Shown piece by piece: positions 24,906 through 36,424 of a DNA stretch of 64,000 nt. The stretch lies in the NCBI RefSeq assembly GCF_050947875.1, contig NC_134573.1:36767115-36831114 (forward strand), in the 5' to 3' direction. Position numbers and translations under genes: made by a program. This DNA is from Dermacentor variabilis (Eukaryota > Arthropoda > Arachnida > Ixodida > Ixodidae). Position 1 is the first letter of the stretch; every line of letters starts with the position of its first letter. Under the pieces are notes generated by a model. It worked only from the letters and a program-made list of their open reading frames with translations. It searched no databases and was not told the origin of the DNA.

Positions 24906-26030
24906 AAAGCTAGTCAACTACGGAGGGGAAGGAATGTTGGCAGTAGGAGGAATGAGACAGCCGGCACGTGAGACAATTTGTTCCCTTCCTCACCGCGCGA
25001 GAATCCGTACCATCTGTCGTAGAATGACACGGTAGAATGCACTGTATTCAATGTGATGGAGTCCGCGTCCAATATTTCAGTCCCGAATCATACTGTAACT
25101 ACTAACTACTGAATCGATGTAAGCAAAGCTTTCTCTGTTGTCATTGTCATACGTAATGGTCACGGAGTAGACAGGTACTCTCTAATGAAGTGCTGTCAAT
25201 GTTTACCTGATTACGCCTGCAATTGTGATGCAAATAAACGGAACTTCAACCCATTTTCTCAGAAATGAACGCTGAATGAAATGCTGACGTCCTCCTAAAC
25301 AAGATCAACAAGCGCCGTAGTGCTCGATCTTATGATGTCCCTATTCGTTAGCTTATATTCGTGATTTTTTTGGGGGGGGGGGGGCGATGTGCTCTTGAAC
25401 CCTAGAAATGTCCCTCGGACGTCTCTGATGTTCTCGTTTTTATTGTCAAGTACACGATGAAAACTCTTATCGCTGCACCTTCATGATGTCCTGGTGGCAG
25501 GCCTCCATGGCGTGTCGCGCAAGTATGACCACGCTGATTCATTTGGGTTCACATATACTGTTTTGTGCGTCATACTTCGCCACATTCATTTTTCAAACTA
25601 TGCCAGAGCTCGAAAAGGGCAGCCAACTCACTACGTCCCTTTCCTCTGTTTACTTCCGCAAAGTGTGTGTTTATCGTAGTGGTTACCAAATACGCCCAGC
25701 GGTATGCTACCGCTCAAGCCTTTCTGGCGGCTGAGCAACTGAAGTCGCAGGCTTTATTCAACATGGCGTCGACGTTCAATATGGCTATCCTCAATTACTT
25801 TTCGCGGACTTCTCTCACCGCCTTCTCTCCAGTGTCATCTCTTACACTACTCGCTCCTGCCAGACACAACACAAACACGCAACGACCTTAATGAAGTATC
25901 AATTACACGCTAGTTGACACGCTCTCGGTGTATATTTCCGCTGAGCACCGGGATTGCACCGTGGTCTTGTCTATGGTGACATTATCCGTCTACAGCATCG
26001 CTCAACAACACCGCTCGTTACTCATAACGT
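24906..26030. other. No gene recognised
   Basis: Contains a G-run at about 25373-25384. Plus-strand frames at 25483-25891 overlap in three registers and show no family motif. Confidence 0.45.
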
Positions 26031-26312
26031 ATTTTTTTTTTGTCGACAAGAGCATAGTGTATTTCCTGTGAATGTGCTTGCGGCTTTAGGGGTGACCTTG
26101 CACGCCCGCTTATTCTGTTACGTTGACGGTGACCGTTGTCGTCAGGCTGCCGCCTCATTCTGAGCTTCGCAGTCACCAGAGAGTACAGAAAGCTGTCTTC
26201 ACGAACAAACCACCGGGATTCGAGCCCATCTCCCAAATGCACCATCTTGCATTTGGGAGATGGGCACGCTAACCATTACACTACCACCTGCCTCCACCAA
26301 TATCTGTTTATC
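26031..26312 (-). mobile_element. tRNA-headed SINE with A-tail
   Basis: On the minus strand a tRNA-like head has an A-box-like GTGGTAGTGTAATGGTTAGCG (near 26290-26265) and a B-box-like GGCTCGAATCCC (about 26225-26214). A body follows with GAAGACAGCTTTCTGTACTC and GTCACCGTCAACGTAACAG. It ends in a run of ten A residues (26041-26032 on the plus strand as T). The order head, body, poly-A is that of a SINE. The anticodon-arm region has been replaced by a long perfect hairpin, listed separately. Confidence 0.7.
26224..26265. repeat. 18-bp perfect hairpin within SINE head
   Basis: The arms 26224-26241 and 26248-26265 are exact reverse complements (GCCCATCTCCCAAATGCA) around the 6-nt loop CCATCT. 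It lies where a tRNA anticodon arm and variable loop would be, between the A and B boxes. Confidence 0.9.
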
Positions 26313-26584
26313 TGCCTTCCCACTTCACGTTTTTGCCGCAGACGCAGGCAGAACGAATGCAGAAAAAAAATGTAAAGATTACTTCAGCAGCCAGCTGACA
26401 CATGACCTTAACTTTGGTAGGTTATTCTCATTGGAGCGCATGTAGGCTTGCGGCTGCGTGCAGATTGTGGGTCGCCTTAGCTTTATTGTAAATTTGCTTT
26501 CACCGACTCTTTTCAGATAGAACTGAAATGCCGGACAAAAATGAGACCTACCGTTGAATATTTTTTCTTGTTTTCTAGGTTTAA

Positions 26585-26607
26585 AGGGAAGCTGAAACGG
26601 TTTTCAA
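26585..26607 (+). repeat. Left terminal inverted repeat with TTAA
   Basis: It starts right after TTAA (26581-26584). It matches the complement of the right end with about three mismatches over the first 20 bases. Confidence 0.8.
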
Positions 26608-26785
26608 TTTCCATCAATTGCTGAGGTTGGGAAGAACAGAACTATTAATTTACGGTTCTGAAATTATTTCTTTGTATATTAAATATAAGGGGCAGAAATC
26701 TAAATCCCCCCCCCCCCCGCGGACAAGCCCCCGTCGCTTCCCGGAGCGCCGGGTGAGGAGGCAGCCAGAGGAGAGAACCGCGAGA

Positions 26786-26797
26786 GTGACGTCATTC
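26786..26797 (+). promoter_or_regulatory. CRE-like site upstream of the THAP exon
   Basis: GTGACGTCATTC lies about 190 bp before the ATG at 26980, within GC-rich sequence. A second TGACGTCA core lies near the opposite end (about 29006-29016) inside the matching subterminal repeat. It may be a promoter element or a transposase/host-factor site. Confidence 0.35.
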
Positions 26798-26979
26798 CCG
26801 GGGACCGTACTGGCGGGCCGGCGTGCTGGCATGTGCTGACATGTTTCTTTCCGTCCTGCGCTTTACTAAACGATGCTACGAGAGATCTGCCGCCGCTCAC
26901 GTTTCTTTTCTTTTGCGATTTTCGTAAACTGTGCTTCCTTTCTGTGCTGCGTGAGTGCCTACAGCCAAAAGCACCCAAC

Positions 26980-27303
26980 ATGCCCTCGTTCTGTGCAGCA
27001 TTCGGCTGTGCGAACACAGGCGGGCGACACGATGTGGTGTTTCACATGCTCCCGAAGGACAAGAAACTTGCAGCGCAGTCGGTCCGTGCAGTGAGGAGAG
27101 ATAATTTCTTGCCGACGAAATCAAATGTGCTGCGTGTGAACCATTTCCGCTGCAGTGATTATCATCGGAGCTTGACAACGATGCGGGCAATCGGTATTCC
27201 AATTAAATTGGCGCGACTGAAGGCCGGTGTTGTCCTGTCTATATTCTCCCACAAGCGAAACACCTCGTCACTTCGAAGAGCGGCCTTCGCCAAGAAGAGA
27301 AAG
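26980..27303 (+). pseudogene. THAP-domain exon with two signature residues lost
   Basis: The ATG at 26980 opens 108 codons ending exactly at a strong donor site (AAG|GTAAGG at 27304). The protein begins MPSFCAAFGC, giving the first two zinc Cys (C5, C10) of the C2CH THAP finger, followed by FHMLPKD and VRRDNFLPTKS as in THAP domains. The third zinc Cys, expected three before the conserved HF, is Arg52 (CGT, one step from TGT), and the invariant Trp is replaced by Ser34. The tail AKKRK resembles a nuclear localisation signal. The domain would bind the transposon ends in an intact transposase. This copy probably cannot coordinate zinc. A domesticated host THAP gene is a less likely alternative. 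Confidence 0.7.
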
Positions 27304-28980
27304 GTAAGGTAAGGGTTTTAATGTGCACAAGGGCAATTGTTTAAACGGGTGAACACCTGAGTGTCGAACAAACGGCCTTACAGCGGCCTATGATGAAGCG
27401 AAGTGGAGACACAGCCGGGAATGTGCACATGCGTGCAAAGTGCTTGCCGTTTTCATCCTGTTTTTTTCACTCCGCTTTGTCACGAAACACTGTACTACGG
27501 CTGTTTGTTCAGCGCTGTTTTGGTACGGTGAAATAACTCGCCGGGGGTACGCTTGAGCATTCAGTGATATTTGCTATTCGTCCTACCACGCGGGGCCCGC
27601 AGGTTTAGCTGTTCAGCATTCGTGTTCATATCGCACGCCATAAGGCGTTACGGTAATATTTTCGTGCTCGCGTTAGAGTAGTTGAACTCGGCGTGTAAAA
27701 ACTTCGTTCCGTAGATTTCGCAATCACAGCTTGCTACCAGCAGCGAAATGCCGCAAAAACGAGCGACGGACAGCCGCGCCCGTGGCAAGGCGAACGGGCT
27801 CAAATAATGAAGTAACGTTGGGAGGTATTGAACTTGTGAGCGTTCGACGTGGTCTAGCCCAATGCAGGCATCGCTGCTGGACAAAAAATATTTTCTTGCC
27901 TTCACCTGGCTATGCATCACGCATGGCAAAATTATTATTTGAAAGTAAATATAATACATTACTCATTACTTTCTTATTACGCTCATTGAGTTGAATTACA
28001 TTACCAATTACCGCTTTCAAAAAAGTAATGGTATTACTTTACGATTGCTTCCAAAAAGTTTTCGTGCATACGAGAAGCAAAAAGCAAAGTGTAAAGGGAC
28101 GCCAACCTTTCGAGGTAACATACACTTGCCAACATTTCATGCCCTCATCCCCATGTTCCTCCACGACACCTCACGACACTACCAACGTTCTGGCGCCGTA
28201 CACAGCTTATTGGTGCATATTTAACGCAAATAATACATTACTTTTGCCATAGAATTACAGACATTAAATAATTAACATTACTAAATCACTAGACAACTAT
28301 TCCATCACATAAATTACTGAAAAAAGTATTTCAATTACTGTAAGTAATCCAACTGTTCTCATGTTTGCTGATCTGCATGATATGTTGGAATTCATGGCAT
28401 CCATGCCTTGCACTCTTGCAAGTTCTAGCAGAGCACCTTGAGAATCGAGCCCCTGATGAACCTGTTCCACTACCATCGCCAATCGAAGAGGTTGAAGCAG
28501 CCAGTGTGACACAGCCAGATAATGTTCAAGAGTTCGAAGTAGCCTAACGCGGCACTTATGTTCGCGATCGTCTATCAACACGCAAAAAACCACGGAACCT
28601 TAGACAAGCAGCGGCGAGGTGCATGACATCGCGGAATCGCACCCGTGTTTATAATCTAATGAGATGTTAGTGCTTCGGCATTCCTCCAGCAGCAAGTTCC
28701 CAGTGACACTTTAGCGAGTTTTTTTATCCCGTCATTGGAACGTGCAGCTACATGAAAAGACATATGTACCAGCTAAGATTTCCAACGCGCGAGAAGGTGC
28801 ACACACCGCTCTCGCTGTTGGCACACTCAACATCGTCGTCGCCCCCCTTGCCGCCCTCGTTTTCTGTATCGGCTGTCGGTTCGAACATGTACGGCGAAAA
28901 TACAAGCTCTCCGAGACAGCAAGAACGTTCCATAATGCTTACAACTAAGCTGTGAAGCCAGAACAGAACACGCTCTGAAA
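27304..28980 (+). other. Interior of THAP transposon, possible nested hAT-like repeat
   Basis: No transposase catalytic core is recognisable. Between about 27940 and 28350 the sequence is AT-rich and repeats ATTACTTT/AAGTAAT motifs, which resembles the ends of hAT-type non-autonomous elements, but no clean terminal repeat or 8-bp duplication was found. A short open stretch at 28420-28546 (containing APDEPVPLPSPIEEVEAA) could be a remaining exon piece. Confidence 0.3.
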
Positions 28981-29197
28981 CGGCGGCGCCGACCGGCGAT
29001 CCCCGTGAATGACGTCAAAGCGGTCCCGACCAATCACGGGCAACAACGGCGTTCGCGCGATGCCCTGAGGCGCTGGTGCGCGTTTTCTTGCAAAAAATAG
29101 CCGCTGGCGTTTGTTTCTGCCCTTTTTAAACGAGGTATTCGCGTTCAGTGAACTCAAAACTGTAGAATGCCAGCAGAACTGTAGAATGAATTTTTTT

Positions 29198-29220
29198 TCG
29201 AAAAGTGTTTCAACTTCCCT
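29198..29220 (-). repeat. Right terminal inverted repeat with TTAA
   Basis: It reads AAAAGTGTTTCAACTTCCCT on the plus strand and is followed by TTAA (29221-29224). It is the complement of the left end. Confidence 0.8.
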
Positions 29221-29224
29221 TTAA

Positions 29225-32065
29225 ACCAAAAACGCTCATTTACACAAATAGTGATTTTTTTAAAAGAAATGGCATACGGATACTATATTTCGAGGTCATG
29301 TCGTTGTGTCAATACGGGCCGGCACGACGTATCGACGAAAGGGCATCACAGTGTCGATGCACGCGGCAGGTTACTGAATGAAGAGAACAGGAAACGACTG
29401 TTTTTGAATTCTCGCAACATATTGTACACAGCACACAAGGCACCCACCACCATGACATATTATTTTTGACAACAGCGACACACAATGGCGGACTGATATA
29501 CTTCCTAAGGGGGTTTCTTTTTATTTTTTTATCGCAGAACCGCAAGCACAGGTTGCGTCGCGCGTATACCGCAGCCACCTACTGTGGCCACGCTCCTTTT
29601 CCTCTAACAACGTGGCCCCCGACGGTTTCACGCGCTCCCGTAGGTGGCGGATTGGACAGTCATTCCAGAAGTTTAAATACATAGCCTCTTTGCATAGAAA
29701 CGACGGCATGATTGCTAACATATTGACGCGTGTATTCTATGCAGACGACGATGAAGATGGGAGCACTAACGGACTCCGCCTAGTGGGTCAGAGTGAGATT
29801 AGGTGATGACGAAGAAGAGGTGTCTCTGCTCTGTTTGTTTTTGAACAGATTGTCCTGTTGTTCGTGAAGAACGTCTCCCTGTGTTCTGTCCGCGTTGTAC
29901 CGCGATAATATTGTTGGCTTGGATATATTTGGCACAAGGCCCAAGACCCTGTCTTCTAACGCGTTTTTATGTTTGCGTTCGCGTCTCTGTCTTAACGGGA
30001 CGCGCACCGTAACATGCTGCAATGGTGCTTACGTTGAGCGTATGTAAAGCGAAAAACGCGGTTCTAAAATGTCTGTTTACTAACTTTTGCAGTGAACCCA
30101 TGTTTATAGTATTCGCGCATTATATAGTAGTATAGTAAGAGTCACGAGTATGGCATCCGAAACCGGAAGCATCACGTTATGGTCGTAACTACTCGGGACA
30201 GCGTAGTTGTAATCCACATACCCTGCCACTAAAGAATACTTGGCTAGGCATGGCTGATGAATAGGTAATTGCGAAGATTGGTTTTCAGTGAAGGTTTGTT
30301 ACCAAGAACGGCGGGAGCTTATACTGCTGCAAAGGACGGATGCTGGGCGGTGACTCCAATCATTTACTCGGCACATCACACATCTGCACTGGAATTCAGT
30401 TGGTTTCGCCAACTCTTGCTTATATTCTCTCGCCCTTAAGCTGCGACTTCGCCTGCCACCCTGGGCCCAACTTTTCCTTTTTGTCCCCTGCTTCATTCCC
30501 AATCTGCTGAGACGTGCATCCACTGATGCTTGCTCCTCCTTTTTCTCAATAAATGAAGGCATTCATTCATGCATTCCTAAGTTACTGCAGAAAATAGCGT
30601 GTCTTTACCTCAATAACCACCCTGTCTCTCACCTGGACTCTCCCATGGCAAAACAAAGTTGCTGTGTTACAAATGGCTGGGCGTCACATATACAATTTTC
30701 TAGGAACGGCCAGTAGCACGGCGGGCAATTTTCGGTGGGTGACGAGACAGTATATAGAACACCTTCTCTGCCATATCAACACTGAGTGCTCTGCTTCGTG
30801 AGCTACTATTAGCAGCTACAACGAAGTACGAAATGAGAGAAGCCTAGCTGGGCTGGTCGCAGGCAGCCCTTTTTGGATTCGTGATGCGTCGATTGAAAAT
30901 AATATTTATTATCTAAGCCTAAATGGACAGCGATATAGGCGAGGTGAGTTACGTTAGCTCGTTGGCTTGGACTAACGACGCTCTTCACGCAGCACTTTCG
31001 TCTTATGCGTGTTTGCGAGCGGGAATGAAGGACAGGAGGGTAACACGCCTTTCTGAAATGAAACATTCGGAATAACCCTTTGTTCGGTTTGTGGACATAT
31101 GTCGAGTGTCCCCGATACGAACCACTTGCAAGTCTGTATTACCCTGCAAAGGGGAACTCAGCTGAAACGTTGTCAAACGGATAGCTTTTAATTTTATAAG
31201 TATATCTTTATTGAAATTCCTTACCATGAGGTAAAAGCCGAGTAATAAGCATTGAAATTTCCTGTGTTATTAAAAGGTCCTGCTAATAAAAGGTTGCTGT
31301 ACTTTACAGCCCCCTAAATAAAAAGGTAGTTATGAAATATAAATGGATGCGGTAAATGTGTAAACACAGACGCAAGAAAAGGCCTGGTTCGTTTCCCAGT
31401 ATTCACTCAATGGAGATAGAGCACCTTTATACTCTCACGTTGCAGTACTGTCAAGAACAAAACACTTCCAAAAGAGTCAGTCACGAATGTTACTCATAAG
31501 ATGAGCTTGCACTGGAAAAGAAAATAACACTCAAACCTAACGATGGCTGCGCGCAAAGTGCTTCCTCTGATTCCGATGTACGGATCAAGGCGTCGGTTCG
31601 TCAGATTGGAATGCTCGTACATTGCCGCGCAATCTCGTGTCGTCAAATGTGATGGAGAATGTGCGCCAGTATTCGCTTCCCGCGCGCAATCTGACAAGAC
31701 AACGCTCTTTCGCTATTGAATCAACACAACAACATACAACATACAACAACAACAACAACATACTGGATATTAGAAACACATGCAGGCGCATCTTGAGCTG
31801 ATAACTTTGGAACTGTGGTTAGACGCTAAAAAAAGCCCCCCCCCCTATAAAAATGTAATACAGTTGCTTTTAATATTAGCTGAAACACAGTGTTTGTGGT
31901 TTAAAAGGGGCCCCAACACCGCACAGCGGCGCCGACATGCAGGAAATTCAAGAGTGAAACACTTTCCAATTACTGGTATTTATCAAACCAGCATATCGTG
32001 GTTCAATGTAGCCCTGTAGTCCAGGGGCCAGTTCCACCACGGGTACTGTGTCGAAGCTCATATTT
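29225..32065. other. No gene recognised; small AAC microsatellite
   Basis: No frame carries a recognisable domain. A CAATAAATGAAGGCATTCATTC stretch near 30548 preceded by a C/T-rich segment could be a LINE 3' end, but there is no coding support. A CAACAACATACAAC-type A/C microsatellite lies at about 31723-31760. Confidence 0.4.
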
Positions 32066-33230
32066 CATGTAAGCATTATTTGTTAAAAAATCACAGTATT
32101 CTTTTCTTTATATCTTATCATTAGACAGCTAAAATACATCCAGCGAAACCCTCACCCTAATATATCAGCACTTTTCGTTATAACGTACATATCCGTGCTG
32201 ATCAATATGCTCGAAAGTACTGAAAATGTACGCGATGATTTCCTCCAGGAACCTGTTTTTATTCCTTATGATGCCAGGAAACCGAGCCTGATGCCACCAA
32301 CGCTCAGAAACCTAATCGAGAGCGCGCAATATGTTCTCGCACACCTTGTGGGATGTACCGTAGCACTGAGGTGCTTCTTGTTTAATGTATGAGAATCGGT
32401 TGTAAAGACAGACGTGCAAGGTTGGGCCATGTGCTTAAGCTCATGAAATTGATTTGTGCCAAGATAAGCTGTCGAAGCTTTCACACTTACTTTATAAGAA
32501 GTCTACAGCACCATCAATATGCCGGCTGCTTTTAACTGCACGAAACAAAACTATTGAAACGATACAAACAATGTTAACATCATTTTATCATTGGAGTGTT
32601 CAGATTGGTAACCTCCAGATGTGGAGTAAGTTGAGAAGTTGATTGCGTAATTAACAAAGCTACTTTAATTAAATTTTCAGAAATGGTTCTTACGTGGCTA
32701 AAGAAAATGAGCAGGTTGGAGTCTGTCCTCGAGATTATGCCGCCAAGCGAAAAAATTTCGACTAAACATGTTTCTGTAAGAGCCATGTGAAGAAGAATTT
32801 TCCAAGTAAACACTCTTGGAAGACGTAACTGACGCAGAAAAAGAACATCTCTAAAGTCACAGAAAGAACAGCACTTCTCGACGGGACACAAAGGAGGAAC
32901 CACGCAGAAACTGCGCCAAATTTAAGCGCTGTTCTTTATGTGATAATGAAGCAACTAGCCCGTCAGTCATTCCTTCCAAACCTGTGAAGTCAACCTGACC
33001 ACATGTAGCCTTTTGTGCTGCTGTCATCAATAGTATGGCCCCGTGAACATGTTCCCCATGGCCACATAGTTGTGTTCCATATTTATTCATGCTGCTTTCT
33101 GAAAGGCAAGAATTTTGAAGTTTTAGTGTCAATACGGCAGTGAACGTGTGCCACCGAAAGCTTGCTTGGTCGCAGAAGCGATGCATGACGGAATGATGGT
33201 GCAGACTTAGCGCGTCGCTGGCATCAAGAC
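32066..33230. repeat. Unidentified dispersed repeat, copy 1
   Basis: It aligns in the same orientation with 46388-47403. Shared blocks include ATGCCACCAACGCTCA, TGTTCTCGCACACCTTGT, TTTATAAGAAG, ATCATT..ATCATT and the end CTTGCTTGG..GTAGAAGCGA-GCATGA. The minus strand carries a partly conserved frame (SSMNKYGTQLCGHGEHVHG then AILLMTAAQKATCGQVDF). The other copy reads NKIHSRTGRNEYSHGAVLL then ISISQKAKRGHVDL, suggesting an old coding sequence. Copy 1 has about 150 bp of extra sequence. The family is unknown to me. Confidence 0.75.
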
Positions 33231-33399
33231 AATGCGCTGCCGCCGAAGGAAGATAACGAAAGTGAACAGTTTGGTTGCTGCTCATGGAGCCGTGCCGATG
33301 GTGGCCGTGCCATCATGACGAAATCTGAGGCGGCGATATTGACGGCTGAGGCGCTTCTTTTTCTTTTATTCCTTTTTTTTTTACACCGAAGTCGTTAAG

Positions 33400-34110
33400 A
33401 GTAAGCTTTAACTCGGTATCAACTCCGACGCGGCCGGTTCGAATAGATGTAAAACGCCGAAACGCTTTTCTGAGATAACCATTGGCCGATTTTAATGAAA
33501 TTTGCTGGATTCGGGAGAGAAAGGTGAGTTCTAGTGACTATTAGAAGCGCAATTTCTATTTAGGGCTTGAATTCTGGTAAAATTTTTACAAAAATTTTAA
33601 AGTGCGGAAAATAATGAAGCACGAAGTTTACAAATTAATACCTCCGCATCTAGAACCGACATCGCGGTTCTGTAAGCAGCATCTTTTAGACAATTCAAAG
33701 TGGACAAATCCAAAATGCCGATTTATATCTTACGTGAAGTCGTTATGTTGTGAACAAGGGTTGTGGAAATACATACTAATTTCTTTTACATTCGTGCGTA
33801 ATATATCAATTTTGTCCGTTTTGATGTGCTGTTAGATGCAATGTACAGAATTGTGATATCAGTTTTCATTGCCGAATGACAGAGTTGTAAACTTGATGGT
33901 TTCGTTTTCTGAAAATTTGCGATTTTTGCCAGTTTTGAATAAACAAATGATGACCTAAATCAAGAATTCTAAACCAACAGTCACTAGATTTTAAGTTTTT
34001 CTTTTAATTGCAACAAACCTTGTAAAATTTGATGCATTGGTTGTGGAGAAAAACGAATTCTCCTTTTACATGTATTTAGATAGGGCCCCCAGAGCCCAAG
34101 GTTCCTCTTA
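33400..34110. repeat. AT-rich ORF-less interspersed repeat (probable)
   Basis: This block carries phrases such as GTAAAACGCCGAAACGCTTT and GATTTTAATGAAATTTGCTG that I associate with abundant non-coding repeats of tick genomes. It includes the small palindrome AAAATTTTTACAAAAATTTT (about 33579-33598). No terminal repeats or ORF support it, so the boundaries are rough. Confidence 0.35.
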
Positions 34111-34144
34111 AAGGCTACTTACCCCACTATCGCGTCCGCGTGTA

Positions 34145-34382
34145 GAGCAAAATCCCGAAGATAGCGTAATACCGGCCTGAACCGCAGCGGAGGTGAAGCA
34201 AGCGTTCAGCTCTCCCCATACGTGGGCTGATCCCGAATGTAACGTCATGCCAGGCTGAACTTAGGCGGAGGTGAAGCAGGCATTAAGCACTCCCCATACG
34301 TGGGCCGATCCCGAAAACAGTGCAATGCGGGGCCGACATACGGCGGAGGTGCAGTTCGCCATTAAGGGGCCCACATACACAG
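34145..34382 (+). repeat. 78-bp tandem repeat, three units
   Basis: ATCCCGAA recurs at 34152, 34230 and 34308 with an exact 78-bp step. Each unit also contains a GGCGGAGGTG block and a CATACGTGGGC-like end. Units are about 75-80 percent alike by eye. It directly precedes the truncated LINE and may be part of its 5' region or an independent satellite. Confidence 0.8.
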
Positions 34383-34440
34383 ATTTGCTGGTCTTCTTTC
34401 TTCACAGAGAGGAAGGGCACTGAGATTTTTTACTTATCAA

Positions 34441-36340
34441 ATATCAGGTAATCGACGGCGAAACCAGGGACACCAAAGCCGTCCTCGGGCTCGACCTAGA
34501 AAGCGCCTTCGACAAAGCGACGCACTCTGCCATCCTCGCGCAGGTATCCAATCTAAACCTAGGTGAGAGGTCGTACGAATATTTCAAACACTTCATCACC
34601 AGCAGAACGGCGGAGCTCAGAGCCGGTGACCTGAAGACGGACGAGAAGACATTAGGCAACCAGAGCACTCCCCGAGGCTCCATCATCTCACCCATGCAAT
34701 TAACCTTGTTATGATTCAAGTTGCCAAAAGACTATGCCAGCTTGAAGGACTGAAGCACACGATATACGCGGACGACATTACGCTGTGGGTGGATGGGGGC
34801 AGTGATGCCCGCATAATATCCACACTATAGACGGCTGTCGACACGATCGAAGAAAGCCTGGAAGGTACGGGACTGCGTTCCTCCCCAAGTAATTCAGAAC
34901 TCCTGCTACCAGTGACAGTAACACAATACCGTCTGTCAGCAAGATCCGAATCCTGGGCATGACGACCGAAGCGCTTGGCAGGGCAGGAACGGAGACACCG
35001 TCACCCACATCATGGGTAAGGCGGCCAACGCCACCAGACTGCTCAAGCCCGTTACCACCAAGAAAAGAGTCATGAAGGAGGAAAACTTCATCAGACTTAA
35101 ACACTCCTTCGTACTCTGCCGCATAGTGTACGTGGCAGCCTTCCACAAGTGGGCGAAAAGCGAAAAGAACAAGCTAGACATCCTAATCCGGAGGGCTTAC
35201 AAGACACCCCTCGGTCTACCCGAAACTACCAACACGAAACGTCTCCTCCAGCTGGGCATACACAACACGCTCGACGAGGTCGCCGAAGAGCAAAGAGCCG
35301 CTCAGTTGGAAAGACTGTCATCAACAAAGACTGGCAGAAAGGTCCTGTGCAGTCTAGGCATTGGTTATCACGAACAGCAGGGACCAAAATGCCCCGTCTC
35401 CGACCAGGTACGACGGAACGTGTGGGTTGACCCCTTGCCGAGGAACATGCACCCCGAATTCAACGAAGGCAGAAGACGCGCTAGAGACAAGGCACTGACG
35501 GACCTGCACGCGGAAGACACCGGTGCCAGATACGTGGATGCAGCCGAATATGCCGGCCGCAACGGCTTCGCGATCGCGGTGGTCGACTCAGGAGGCAACG
35601 TGCGCCAGCACATCGAGCAAGCAAGTGGAGGAAACAGGAGAAATAGCCATCGCCCTGGCCATCGTAGACCGAGAATGCCACATGGCTCTCAGCGACTCCA
35701 GACAGGCGGTGAGTAACTACGCCAAAGGAAGAATTGTTCCAACGGCGGCAGGCGTCCTGCTCTGACAGGCAGACCGCGACAAGAGGACTCGAATCAAGTG
35801 GTTCCCGGCGCACGCAGGACAGGCGTCGGAGAAGCATGCCAATCGCAACGAAACGGCACACGCCCGAGCGCGAGGACTAACCGACCGCGCCCAAGGCAAC
35901 GGCTGCCCGTTCTGGTTCAGCGCCAAAGACCGTATGACCAGCTATAACGAACTGACCAAGGCTTTCGGCTGGCCCGCAACTTCCCCCGCCGGCCTACAAA
36001 GGGCTGAGCAGGTCGCAGGCCGTGCTGTTCAGGCATCGACAAGCGAGAACGCTTCCAACCCCGGCGCTATTGCATAGGATGTACCCGGAATCGCATCCCC
36101 AAGACAAATGGAGCGCGTGCTGCAGGGAGACGGCCCCATTCGAGCACCAATGTATGGGATTGCTCCAAACATCCAAGCGAAGCCAACTCAGGACGTATAC
36201 CGCCGTAGCTTGAGGAAGCAACGCGGAGCGACGACCAAGAAAAACAACTCCAGGCCGTCCAGCAGGTTATCGAGGCGCTAGCTAGGCTGGAGCCTGGCGA
36301 GCCGCCAACGGCGAGCGGGTGTCCTCGCAGAGCACCCGCC
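34441..36340 (+). pseudogene. LINE pol remnant: RT palm, thumb and RNase H
   Basis: The opening frame gives AVLGLDLESAFDKATHS (motif A with its catalytic Asp) and TPRGSIISPM. After a frameshift near 34700 comes LKHTIYADDITLWVDGG, with an intact YADD. Another shift leads into the long frame 35012-35716, with KEENFIRLKHSF, IRRAYKTPLGLPETTNTKRL and, at the RNase H start, ARYVDAAEYAGRNGFAIAVV (first catalytic Asp). The domain continues in other frames with GEIAIALAIVDRE and IKWFPAHAGQASEKHANRNE, which hold further active-site positions. The many breaks show it is inactive. Confidence 0.85.
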
Positions 36341-36424
36341 ACGATGACAATGTAGGCCACGTCCGAAGCGCGCCTTCGCGCTTTACTGCAGGCTCAATAA
36401 ACGTTTTCCCAATCCAATCCAATT
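34441..36424 (+). mobile_element. 5'-truncated LINE with RNase H domain
   Basis: The fragment begins inside RT at motif A and continues through the YADD motif, the RT C-terminus, an RNase H domain and a 3' UTR ending AATAAACG.. and a CCAAT-type tail (36405-36423). The RNase H domain separates it from the CR1/L2-like LINEs in this window and places it among the I/R1/LOA-type lineages. The exact clade is not determined. Frameshifts and stops are frequent. Confidence 0.85.

Larger units (their letters stand above)
26585..29220 (+). mobile_element. TTAA-flanked THAP DNA transposon, Kolobok-like
   Basis: The ends AGGGAAGCTGAAACGGTTTT (26585-) and its near complement (ending AACTTCCCT at 29220) form terminal inverted repeats of about 20-25 bp. 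TTAA flanks both sides (26581-26584 and 29221-29224). Subterminal inverted similarity continues inward around a TGACGTCATT-CGGGGA block (about 26788-26825 against 28985-29020). Inside is a THAP zinc-finger exon. TTAA target duplications combined with a THAP transposase define the Kolobok superfamily. At 2.6 kb, with no recognisable catalytic domain, it is probably an internally deleted, non-autonomous copy. Confidence 0.75.

Noticed and set aside
26205..26300. Possible tRNA gene on the minus strand
   Set aside because: The anticodon arm is replaced by an 18-bp hairpin, and an A-tailed body follows. It is a SINE.
30290..30562. 3' end of another LINE ending AATAAATGAAGGCATTC
   Set aside because: There is only a tail-like ending and no coding homology. 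It could be any polyadenylated repeat.
33400..34110. TTAA-ended transposon suggested by TTTAAC near 33410 and TCTTAAAG near 34110
   Set aside because: The inner sequences at the two ends are not inverted repeats of each other.
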